A stretch of 64,000 nt of DNA from Apiosordaria backusii (taxonomy: Eukaryota; Ascomycota; Sordariomycetes; Sordariales; Lasiosphaeriaceae), in assembly GCA_030549205.1 (NCBI GenBank), contig JAUKTV010000004.1:1674001-1738000 (forward strand). The letters are read 5' to 3'. Made by a program: the position numbers and the translations under genes. Position 1 is the first letter of the stretch, and every line of letters begins with the position of its first letter. Under the pieces are notes generated by a model. It was not told the DNA's origin. It ran no database searches and saw only the letters and a list, made by a program, of their open reading frames with translations. Positions 34,943 through 45,935 of this stretch are shown one piece after another.

Positions 34943-37044
34943 GAGCTTCTTCCCCACCTCCAAATCCTCCTTGGCTCCTCTGCGTGCCTATCATTATGGC
35001 TTCCCTTTTCGTCCAGCTCCAACTTCTAGGCAAATTCCTACCGACCTTTTCCAACGGCACTTGCAGCCTTCGTTCCGCATCCTGTGGTGCAACCTTCAGA
35101 TCCTCATCCAAGGCTGGATGTTGGACAATGCGTGAGCGAACCATCAGTGGAACTTTGTGAGGTCGGAAAGCGGGGGAGGCAGCACACCACACCGTTTCCC
35201 TTTTGTTGTTTACTCCAAAATCACCCGTGCTGCATGAGCAATACCGATGCAATTTCCTCCTGCAGTCGTTTACAGAAAACCACAGCCAGAATCGTATGCG
35301 TGCTAGGAGGACCGTCTCCGCCTGGACATGGGACAATCGGACGAACTCGGATTCCTGCAGGGTCGGCTGGTTGCTATCAGATGAATTAACCACCATCTTT
35401 TGCTATTCACGGCTTCGCGAGTCCGCCGCCGTGCGGAGTTTGAGGCTTTCCTCCACGAGGTGACGGTTACGTCCAAGGGCGCCCAATCTCCAACCCCACG
35501 AACAGGGCATCACGAGAACTAGATCTGCCGCCCCAGCTTGCCATCGCATCTTGCCCAGACTCTAATAAAAGATTCTGAGCCGTGCCCCGGGTTTGGGGAA
35601 AATCATAGCGGTCACACCGGATGAGCACACTTGTCATGTCGCCCTTAAAGCCAGGTGGTATACCTCCAACCCGGATCCCCTCTCTGCACCCGTACCAACC
35701 TTATCTGATAGTGGCTACGAGCACCCAGGAATGAAAGATGTGACGACATGCTCGAGCTGAGCTCACTAAGGCGAACTCCGGATGCAGTATGCCGCCGCAT
35801 CTTGCAGAGTGGTACCAGGGATTTTCGAGGATGGCTATTATCCTTCCTCTGGAGTTCTATTGTGATAGACAGACAGAATGCAACGGCTTGCTGATGTTCG
35901 ACAGATGTTTCTTTCCGAGCAAGCATGCAAGCAAGTCTTTGCCCAAAGTTGTTTTAAGCTTCGACAAGCCATGAGCCCGTTGGCACTGGCAAGAGCTGCA
36001 CCCGATTTGGCTAGGAAAAGATGAAGGGCATCGTGGGTGCAAGATGCCGTCAGCATGAGCCTCCGCATATTCCTCCATGACAGCATACAGCAGCGTGCAT
36101 GCATTAAAGTTAATACCCCATATTCAGATTGTGATTCCGATGTTGAATTGTCGTGGGCACTATCGTGACGTGCGGGTGCGCCGACAGTGAAAGCGTTCCC
36201 GGTTTGGTAAGAATATGGAACGTTATGCAATACGGCTCCGCTCCGGCTTGTCAACCGGCGCTGGCAGCCGGAGTAGCACTATGAGTGGAAAGTGAGCTGA
36301 AAATAGTCACCAATGACAATTGGCCATCAAATGTCCTTTGTCGGCAGCAGGATAATATGGTGAGGAGCATATCGACGGGGGACCAATAAGTGGTGGAATT
36401 TGTGGTGAAATCGCCCATGCAAACATCATTCTGTGCCATAGGTCAAGTCAGAGAACCAGTTGGGTGTATCCGGGCCGGTTCTGAATGGCTATTGTCGAAG
36501 CCACAGTCCCATGGTTTTACTGTCGATGCACGCGGAAGAGAACCGACGACCATGGCTGACAAGTCACCTGAGAAACCACACCCGTTCGGTGGTCAATGGC
36601 TGTCTTGACGATGGGCCCGCGCGCCGTCAAGCCCGCGCCGGGAGACCCGGTTACTGGCCTCCCTCCGTGAAGCCGCCGTCGGGCCGACCACGTGGTGAGC
36701 TTTTGCCACGGGGCGCCTGTAAAACTGCCGCTAAACACTGCAAAGGCTGCCCTTCTACGCCCCCAGGCGAACAGACTATTGGCGTGGCAGCCTGTCGCTC
36801 TGCTAGAACCTGCAAACTGAGCTGTCATGGCAGCCCACTTAAAGTGTTCACTGTTTAGTTTAGGGGGGTTAAGCACAAGTCGAGGTAGGGTAAGCAGGTC
36901 CGAGAATACTTCAACAACTTCAGCCGCTGAAAGGCGCCGAGTGAGCCCCGAGATGTCCCAGTAAACCGGGTTTGATGCAGACGCCGCGTCCGTGGTAAGG
37001 CCGGGCGAACAACGGTACCCTGAATGAACATCGACCCGTGATCT

Positions 37045-38190
37045 CTATATCTCGCCGAAGGATAAGGGGGTCAAGCTGGGTGATATGCTTGATGGCTGTT
37101 TCGAAATGTGTCTCCAGAACAATAAGCTTACTGCGTACAAGAACCGAGTCTCACCAACACTTGCACCTGTGGTGCCAAGATGATTGGGGGCTGATGCCGG
37201 CCTTGTGGTTCGCAAACCCTCCGAGTTGGTGAGAACGAACACCACTACTCGGCACTTACTGGGCAGCAGTGGCACGTAGCACGTTCTGACAAGAGGACAG
37301 AGCAGCGCTGTGGGATCGTGCTGCCGAGCCCCTATTTCTGACGCCCATCCTCCTTTTTTGATGGGTGTGGGCCAATAATTGCAGCAAACTGGCAGTAACT
37401 TTCAACGTTAGCGCCGTGTGGGCAAGCTCTCCAACAGTAATCGCCGACTCTGCTGCGGTATCGTGGCAAGGTCTCAAAAGGATGGTGAAAAGCCGAGCTT
37501 ATTTGACGCTTCGCGACCCCCAAACCATTCATGTGATGTGGGATGATGTGGGATGAGCGGTTAGTTCTTCGTGATGTGTCGCTGGCTAACTGTTGGCCCG
37601 GAATGCCGTTTCCAGTTGCTCGTGCATGGACAGCTCATCCATGAGACAATGAAGATACTCACCGAACTATTACTCATAGCCAAATGCCTGTACAGTCTTC
37701 CTAGCGATGGTAATGCGCCGGTTCTAGCAGAGTATGGTCGACATATCCGAGTCCCCGGTTGTTGGTGGATCAAGACGAACAAAGACTGTAGAAGTCTGAC
37801 CGATAGGGGTCACTCCATCCAAGTGAAGCAGACGAGGAAAGCTACTTGGCGGCACGTAGGTCTCTTGCGATGCATCATCTGATGGTGTGTTGGTCCCAAC
37901 AAGGCTGGTGCTTCGATTATCGTAGTCCGCAAAGCCGAGCAGGTAGGTGTTGAAAGGATCTTGACAACTGAACCATGCAGCTGACTGCGTACAAAAGTAG
38001 CCTATCTCCGGGTGGTCTTCCTTCTGTTGATGACACAGGTATAATGGCGCTCCAAGATCTGATAGCTCGGAAGCCGGAATTGCGGATAGCCAACACCCTA
38101 AGTCATCAGACGAAAGACTATGCCGGATTCGTCGGTATCGAGATGCTCACAAAAGCCTTGTGGCTCACTGCACTTCGCCAGAATCGAGGG
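37045..38190 (+). other. weak protein-like fragments, possible decayed gene
   Basis: Three plus-strand stretches read more like protein than their surroundings. At about 37040-37180 the frame gives SPKDKGVKLGDMLDGCFEMC. At about 37380-37550 it gives SPTVIADSAAVSWQGLKRMV. At about 37980-38190 it gives LPSVDDTGIMALQDLIARKP. A loose likeness exists between two segments ending in VVRKPSEL (near 37220) and VVRKAEQ (near 37940), each followed by sequence reading LTAYK-like or preceded by it. Stops interrupt every path, and the one candidate intron (37943-37980) is only 38 nt. I cannot name a family or model a gene. Confidence 0.25.
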
Positions 38191-39231
38191 TAGGCATCCT
38201 GTTTTTGAGATGCTATGAGAAGATATCCCAGCATCACATCAGAGGGGAACCTGGCGTGGGTGGCGTGGATCTAAAAATGAGCGAGCACTGCGCTTTTTGC
38301 CATGTATAAGCTTCATTCATGCCCAAGTCTTGTGTCATGCTGGACACTCTGCTCTGGTGGGCTCGACTTCGGCGCTCGCTTTGTGAGAAGCCACAGCTCA
38401 GTAGGTGGTTAGGTTGTTGAAGATGTTGACTTTCTCCTTGGGCTTTGGACATGTCGCTACTTGTATGGGCTGGGAGTACGAGCCTTGAATATCGTCGACT
38501 GGCGACAGGCAAGATGAAGGCACACACATCTCAGCGCCTTGCTGTAGGTATCAATGACATCTCGCTGTCTCGAACGCTTCATTGGCCTGACCTGCGGCGG
38601 TTGCACAGATGTTCGGTGAGAAGCCCAAGTAGAGATCCGAGCAGTGATCCAGCTCAGCCATGGCCTGATGATGCGATGTCAGCAGGTTGCCCAAAGGAGG
38701 GGATAGAGGTACGCATAAGAGGTACCTGAACGATGGGCCCCGTGGAAGTGAACTCCTGAAAGACATAGCTACGGTATCAATGAATAGGCAGTTGGTAAGA
38801 CGCAGAGAACAGGTATGGATAGTCGAATGGCTGGGTTTGCGTGACGTTTGATGGAAGATGCTAGACAGCCCAAGGTAAGTGTTTGAGTCACTGACATAAA
38901 GCCCAAATGTTCCCCGTACCTGATTGATGTCAACTCATGTTAGGAAAGAGCGATGGTTGTGTTTGAAGTTCACCATCGAAGATGTTGCAAGACGAATGCC
39001 AGCTGGCTGACAGCTGCCCAGGGCGGCTCTGGAGATCGTGGGTCAGGGTCGGGTGTCGCGCGTGCGTTGTTGGACTCCGTAATTCTGGATCCATTTGGGC
39101 CCGGATTTTGGACGGTGTTTGGTTTCTGGCTTTCGGCGTTGGACCCTATCGGCCTCTAGACCGGGCCCGAAAATTTGCAATCGGATGATCGCGTCTCCTA
39201 TTTTCTATCTTTGTTGATGCTCTTCTGCTGC

Positions 39232-39256
39232 GGGCTGTTACAGGGCTGTTACAGGG
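39232..39256. repeat. GGGCTGTTACA double copy
   Basis: Two tandem copies of GGGCTGTTACA followed by GGG lie in the leader region of the PQ-loop gene. Confidence 0.7.
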
Positions 39257-39526
39257 CTTTTCATCCGGAATGGCAAAGGTGTGAAAGAACAGCAATCCAA
39301 CTTCTGGTTCCATCCATCATTCTTATCCTGGCGAACCTACATCCGTATCTCCTACGATCCCGCCGTCCCTATTTACCCAGCAAATATCTGCCATTGCGAC
39401 AGCGCACAGCATACGGCATCGTGTCCTTTCGAACGTCCTTCCTCCTCGTCGAATATAATATACCGCGCCTGCGCCCCTAATAATAGCAACAACCACCATC
39501 GAAAGGAACAGTGTCGAGCAGTAGGT

Positions 39527-40495
39527 ATGAGTTGGTTAACGGCCTTGTCGGGGTATCTGACCCCGGCATTCCTCGTTCTGTCGCCGCTGCTCTCGTACAG
39601 TGACCAGGCCTACTCAATGCACCGCGCAAAGTCGAGCGCCGGCTTCTCGCTCGACATACCCCTCATCATGCTTGTGGCCTCCCTGCTCAGGTTCGTGGTC
39701 CCCGAGCTGCCGTGCTTTTTTTGGCTACTAAAGTTAACGCGCAAGCTCTGCAGGATATTTTACTACCCTGGTGCTAAATTCGACATTGCCCTCCTTATAC
39801 AATCGCTCGTCATGACAGCCATGCAGGTTATCCTTCTCAAGATTGCGCTCGACCATCGGCCCGCGCCCTCGTCAAAGGGCGGTGACGCTGCCGTTCCCTT
39901 CGCGAAAATTAACGAAAAAGAGAGGAAACGGCCGTTCAACTTTTGGCAGTGGAGGTCGCCGAAACCGTGGGTCCCCTTGTGATGATACTGCAACTGGGAG
40001 AATTCTCTGGCTGATGTTTGGAGCAGGTACTGGCAGTTTGTTCTGTCTTTATTTGCCGGTCTAGTTGCTTGTGAGCTTTTGCTCTCCCCCATTCCCTCTG
40101 TATACCAGGGATATTCCTCCACGATCGGCTACATCGGACTTGCTGTCGAGGCTATACTGCCTCTTCCGCAGATTATCGCCAATGCGAAGTCCCGATCCTG
40201 CAAAGGGTTCCGTTTCTCCGTGTTGGCCAGCTGGCTGCTCGGTGACACCATGAAGATGTTTTGGTTCTTCACCTCCAAAACAACTATCCCATGGGCATTC
40301 AAGCTCTGTGGTATCTTCCAGGCCTGCTGCGACTCCTTTCTCGGAGTTCAATACTGGATGTACGGTAAAGGCCCAACAGAAATCAAGGAACATGAGCTTG
40401 CAAATACAACGACCTGGTCTGAGCCCAAGGCCGACATTTTTGCAGGCAACGGGCGCCGTAGAACTTCGGTGCTTCAAGCTCAGAAGACCACATGA
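39527..40495 (+). CDS. PQ-loop repeat membrane protein, Any1/Cfs1-like
   Basis: Exons 39527-39966 and 40027-40495 (302 residues) flank a 60-nt intron that starts GTGGGT, a weak donor, and ends GCAG. Splicing restores SPKPYWQFVLSLFAG. Two PQ-loop repeats are visible. The first surrounds LLSYSDQAYSMHRAKSSAGF and has a diverged PQ pair. The second is LPLPQIIANAKSRSCKGF, with the canonical Pro-Gln. Each sits within a bundle of hydrophobic helices (about seven spans in total). The two-repeat layout with a charged loop around KINEKERKRPFNFWQW matches the fungal family of yeast Any1/Cfs1 (YMR010W), linked to phospholipid asymmetry in Golgi and endosome membranes. The start is the ATG before SWLTALSGYL; in-frame sequence upstream of it looks like leader. 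Confidence 0.85.
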
Positions 40496-42860
40496 ATGAT
40501 ATGACGAGTAAATAATTTGGATAGATCTTGTAATAAATTTTGATATCTTGATTGACACACTAACCACTGACGATTGCCAATTCATCGTGGGTTGGGGAAG
40601 CCAAGACTCGCATGACAGCCTCACCAAGAATGTGCAGGGGCTCGAGTTGCTGTTAGGACGAGACTGCTAGCTAATCTCAATTTATGACGGGCATGCCATC
40701 AAGAGTGTCTTCCCGATCTTTTCAGCTCTCATGATAACTAATATCAGAAGTGTATGTATACCTAGATGACTTTAACACCGAGATCTTATTCACAACTTGA
40801 AAGGCTGGCTCTCAAGGCTGAAGCCATCATGTTCTTGGCAAACAGTGCGACCAGTCCCCATTGACCCTGGCTGCTGAAGTGGGGGCAGAAACACCAAGAA
40901 TCTCCAGCCTCAGTGCTCATGATTTTCTCTCCTTTTCCGTCTGGACATCACTCCAGCCACAGATAATACAATCCCCATCGCGAGCCTGGGCTTATCTATC
41001 GCTCATCAGAATAGCAAGCGTGCACAGTATTTATTGGGTATCTGCTGCGAGCCCCGACGCCTTGGATGAGCTGGTGAGTCTCCATATGCAACCTTTATTG
41101 ACATTGGTCACCACGGCGACTGACCCAGTTGACTTGCAGCCTTGTTGACACGCTTGGCTGGAGAGCTTGATGAAGCCAGACCGCAACCAGCTCTATCAGG
41201 AATAGGGGTAACAATCGGATGTTATAGGTTAGTTGAGTCTTGTTTCCTTAAGTCCCTTCGATTTTTTCTCTCTCAATTTCGAGCAACCCTTAACGACTTT
41301 CCTTATCTTTACTACAACCCCTTTTATCACTTTCCACATCAACAGTTCAACATAGTCATCCCAGCACAATACTAGCCCTGCGAGAGCTTTGTTGACTTTT
41401 TCTCATTTCTTTTTCTACTGTCAAATATTTCTATCAAAGTCCAGTTGGCAAGGAAGGTCTTAGACATCGGCAAATTCTCAACATCTGCCCCGTCCCTTAG
41501 ATGTACCCCTTTTCGGCCCCTGAATCAGTAGCTCCTACGCAAGATATCATGATATATCTTTTCTTATCATGGAATGATTCTTGCCGGTTGAGATTTTCCA
41601 TAGCAGGGCATGACCCCCTCCTAGACTGCCCAGCCAGTGGCCTTGGGTGATCTTCCCATCTGGTTCCTGTCGCCTGGAGTCCTAGACCATCTGTCCTTGG
41701 ATGTACATATCATCGGGATGACAGATAAAGCATCGTCTCTAGTCATTGAAATATTCTCTTCGAAAGACTTGTCAAAGGCCTAGACCTGCGCAGAGCCAGG
41801 TGCTTGCCTGCACGGTTTTCCCCACACAATCCAGTTGCTTCTGCTTGTCTTGTCCCAAAGTCTGGGCAAGAGAGAACCAAACACTTGGTGACACACTCAC
41901 ATATGACATTGTGTTGTTTGTCTCCGCATAACAACTGTGTTCTTTCCTCCACGGCATAAGCTAACTTGGATATCACTCGCCCCGTCAAGACCTCCCATCG
42001 TTATTGTTCCTGTGTCGTTGTCTCGGCGTAACCATACCGTCGACATCATCTCGCCGACTAAGCAGATACAGCTAAAATTCCGCAACCTCTACACACAGAC
42101 CGGCCTGCGCCGTCCTTCGTTTTCCCACATCCATAAATATCTCAAATCTCGCAGCCCCAACTCTCGTTTCCTTTCTCTCTTTCTTCTCCGAGTTGCCGGA
42201 CCAGAGACCACGCTCAACCACAACCTCGAAGCTCCCACAAGAGCCTCATCGCTCAGCCAAGGTATGTACATTGTTTTCTTTATGACTCTCCTCTCGTCTT
42301 TATCTTGAACTTCTGAGGGCATTACCGACAGGCCCTCGAGCGCAGATCTCGGCTAGAGGCCCCGGCTGTCTACCTGGTGCTTGAGACTTGAGGCTCACGG
42401 CTCTGATCTCATCCGGGCTACCTCCTCCAGGCCGGTCACATGGTAATATCATCCTTGAGTCATCACCATTGATCGTGCTTGCCGTCTGGAGTTTGTCGTC
42501 TGAAGTCTGTCCTATCTTCATTACGCGTCCTATTTGCGCTGTCCTGATGCCTGCCAAAGTTGGCAGTATTTTAATTTCCCACTATCCCTCACTCTCTCTT
42601 TCTACTCACTCTTCCGATAAGACTCTCGCCGTTACTCTCTTTTTCTTCGACTCGATCCGCAGCTAACACTCCTCGTCTCGAACAACCAACAGCAATCCTG
42701 CTCTTCATCTCAGCAACCAATCCCAGCTCTACTCCGTCTCCTTCACTCATAACTACCCCATCGCCTATTCTCCAAAACCTCTCATCTGTAGTAAGAATTC
42801 TTGTCTTCCACAGAACTCATCTCATTGCTAACCTCAAGTTTTTAGACCGTTACCGTCAAG
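40496..42860. other. intergenic with probable long spliced 5' leader of the next gene
   Basis: No gene is supported. From about 41940 the plus strand is CT/CA-rich, as in fungal 5' UTRs. A good donor (GTATGT at 42262) and an acceptor (TTTTTAG ending 42845, 15 bases before the ATG) could bound one or more leader introns, but this is inference. Confidence 0.5.
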
Positions 42861-44259
42861 ATGTCTAGCAAGACCGATTTCAAGAGCGCTATCGTCCAGC
42901 AGCGTTTGCTGGCTGCCCTCATTGCGTCCCAGCAGGGCATGTCGATTGACTACAAAAGTATGTTGGTTTCCCTTTTTTTCTGGTTTGCTCTCTACACCCT
43001 CTACCCCTCCACCCGTCTACCACATAGCCGGCCTTGAGCCACTCACCGCAACGTCGGATTGTTCTGGGCTTTCGGGACTGGAAACAGAGGGTTCATTGCT
43101 GGCTTGTGTACAACCCATACATGTCGTCAGCATGCCTTGATTGTTTTTTATTCCTGCGAGTCTGGGACAGTCCACTGACGATGGTGTGTTGATGGCAAAT
43201 AGAGATTGGCTCCATGATGGGCATGACCGCCTCGGCTGTTGAGCACCGCTTCCGTGGTGTTAATGCTCAGGCTAAAGGTCTCCGCCTCGCGTATGATCTT
43301 CATGAGAAGGGCCAAGGCCCTCACCCCACCGTGTATGACTTTACGAGCATCAACTCGAATGTCTGGGGCAAAGGTGGCCCCCGGGCTGAAGGTGTGCCTT
43401 ACTTAGTTTTTGCATTGACATGCTTACTCGCGACAACAAGAAGCTTACATAATGTCTTTACAGATCTCCAGAAATACTTTGGCGGTTCCACTGATCAGGG
43501 TCTTCAGTACCAGTTCAGAGCCATCAAGCAGCAGGCGAACGTGCTCAAGGATGCCGTTGACAAGGGCGAGGACCCTGCCGAGGCCTTTGAGGAGTACATC
43601 AACAGCGGCGGTCACGGTGTGAAGAAGGGTGTCAGCGTCAAGGGCGGCAGTACCAAAGCTGCCAGCACCAAAGGCACCACTAACAAAGGTGCCCCCACCA
43701 AGAAGCGGGCCGCCACTGCGCCCCCTCCCAAAACCCCTAACAAATCGCCCTCCAAGAAACAGAAGGTGAAGGAGTATCAGGAGGCCACCTCTCCTGAGGT
43801 CATCGAGTCACCTCAAGTCATCGACTCGTCCGAGGACGTCGACTCCCCCAAGATTGACTACGACGCTCTCGACGACAAGGAGGCCCCCAAGCCGAAGGAG
43901 AACTCCCCCTGGAAGAAGATGGACATCGGCCGTCCTGGCCAGTGGTCCGACTTGATGTCTGGCGAGCGCGCCAAGCTGAAGGTGAAGAATGACCAGGTGT
44001 TGGCTGCTCATGCGGCCAGAAACGGCGCTATCACCATCGACTCGTCTCCCGTCACCCCGAACGAACCCGCCAGCATGATGGACACTCCTGGCTCACCCTC
44101 GCCTACCCCCCGCATCACCCGTGTCAAGAAGGAGGGAGGTGATCATCCCCGAGCACTCCCGCCTTTAAATTCGACGACATCAACATCAATGATTCGGGTG
44201 ACAATGACGAGGATATGGTCGACGACGAGGACTGGGACGACGATCACGGCGCTATCTAG
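42861..44259 (+). CDS. histone-H1-like chromatin protein with two related helical modules, frameshift near 44143
   Basis: Exons are 42861-42957, 43203-43391 and 43464-44259. Intron 1 is 245 nt (GTATGT to ATAG) and restores DYKKIGSMMGM. Intron 2 is 72 nt and restores RAEDLQKYF. The N-terminal module (LLAALIASQQGMSIDYK, then MTASAVEHRFRGVNAQAKGL) resembles a Myb/SANT-like fold. A second, weaker copy follows (LQKYFGGSTDQGLQYQFRAI, then KQQANVLKDA). A basic tail of Lys, Thr, Ala and Pro (TKAASTKGTTNKGAPTKKRA) is H1-like, then a Ser/Pro and acidic region. With one base added at about 44143 the frame continues SSPSTPAFKFDDININD into an acidic end and stops at 44257, giving 360 residues. Without it the frame runs to 44401 through Arg/Thr-rich nonsense. 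DNA binding is inferred. Confidence 0.82.
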
Positions 44260-45935
44260 GAACCCGGATCTCAACAAGATGACGAAACGGAACAATCGGT
44301 GTTGTTGTACACAGATTCGTTCTTTTCGCTTTCGTCGACGTCGAACACGTGATCATCAAAGGCGGGGATACAGATCAACATGGGAGGCAGCATGGACATG
44401 ACATCGGGGTTTTCTCCTTTTCTCTCACCATCAATGCTTTTTTCTTCTTCACGTCCGCATCTGAGTTCCTGCAAAATCAGTTTTAATCACCTTTCTCACT
44501 TGTCTCGATATTGTACAACGCGCACGACACAATGGTCTCATTTCGTGGTTATGTGTCTCGCTCTTCTCGACTGTATCATCGCCAAAATCCCAGTCTCTTT
44601 CGGCTTTCACTCTTCCCAGCCATTTGCCAATTGGAATGGGTAGTCCAGAGGAAAAGGATTAGGGAAGGGGAGGGGTACACAACGGTGATATATCCTGGGC
44701 TTACCACCTACCTACCCACACTCACCATCTCAAGGGTCTCCAGTCGTTAATACAGCGTTGTTTTTCACTTTTTCTCTCTTCCATTACCTTTGTTTTGTCT
44801 TGCTGTTTTTATGTCTGCGTTGCTTTATTTTATGCCCTGTTTTTACATGCCACCACAACCCCCAACATCGGACTGTGTCCAAAAGAGGAGGTTTTCACCA
44901 TAACCACAACACCACAAATACCCTATTGTGGCCCAACATCCGGGAAGGATATCGCACTGGGGTGAGAAGAAAGGGTTATCACACATGGCTTAATCATGAA
45001 GAACTGTGGCAAGAGGCGTTGATTTTGGGTTCGATATACCCATATTTGCACAATTGAGGAGGATGGAATGGAATGGAATAAGAGGGGGGGAAATGTAAGG
45101 TTATGTATGTATGTATTTTGTGGCTTGCAACATGCAACAACATTGAACCCTGCCCGGTTGCCTGGGGGAGAGGTTGCTGGGATGAGGAGAAGGGAGAGGG
45201 GCATACGGGATAATGGTATCTGGGATTTGACACCGCTGAGGTCACCAGGTAGTGGATAAATCGGAAGAAGGGAAATAAATGCGTTGACCCTTTTTACTGT
45301 TTGTGTGCCAAGGGGGTGGTTGTGGTCGTGTGTGATGCTGATGTGTGAGATGTGAAGTGATTTTGAGTAGCATGGCTATATACCTAGTGTTTAAGATGTG
45401 GGAAGTGGCTGTAAAGATAGGGGATGGTGGTGCTTGGTGAGTTGAGAGAGGATTGTGTATGTATCATTGAGGATGCAGACATGTCTGTCCAAGATACAGA
45501 GAGGCCTTCTCATTAAGCAAGAACGCCCATTAAAACAACGTTACGCCTATCCAGGAGACTTACAGAGATCCATGCAGTTTTCGGAACTCACCTTAGACTT
45601 ACCTGGGTTTCTAAGCGCCATTCCAACGCCCATGTACAACTTAACCAAACGGCTTTTACACTAGCGATTTTTGAGGTGATCACGCCTGCAATCATTCATG
45701 AGAAGCCCTCGCAGGATTAGAATAGGTATACGTCGTTGCTGTAGAGGCATACCACGCCTGCCTAAGATGCAGATATGCTGAAGGTAGTAGACCCGGTGGT
45801 GGTGGTTACTAAGATGTATTATCATATCATGTAAAGTAGTCTCATAAGAAACGCCCAGCCCAACCTGAAACTCCATATCCAAAACACACATAATATCGGT
45901 GATCAATAGGTATTTACACTCATCACCCCCCAATC
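44260..45935. other. intergenic between convergent genes
   Basis: This holds the 3' regions of the chromatin gene (+) and the long membrane-anchored protein (-). T-rich and G/T-rich tracts are present; no gene is supported. Confidence 0.55.

Larger units (their letters stand above)
24115..39526. other. 15-kb gene-poor interval upstream of the zinc-cluster regulator
   Basis: Base composition is similar to the genic flanks, not AT-rich, so this is not an obvious RIP-mutated repeat island. Open frames are plentiful but short, overlapping on both strands and without domains. I saw no transposase, reverse transcriptase, long terminal repeats, tRNA or rRNA. The first kilobase presumably holds the regulator's 5' leader, and the last few hundred bases the promoter of the PQ-loop gene. 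Noncoding transcripts, or genes broken by base errors, could be hidden here; the only stretch that looks faintly coding is 37045-38190. Confidence 0.55.

Noticed and set aside
37943..37980. GT-AG intron joining VVRKAEQ to LTAYKSS
   Set aside because: At 38 nt it is too short for a fungal spliceosomal intron, and the upstream frame has no start.
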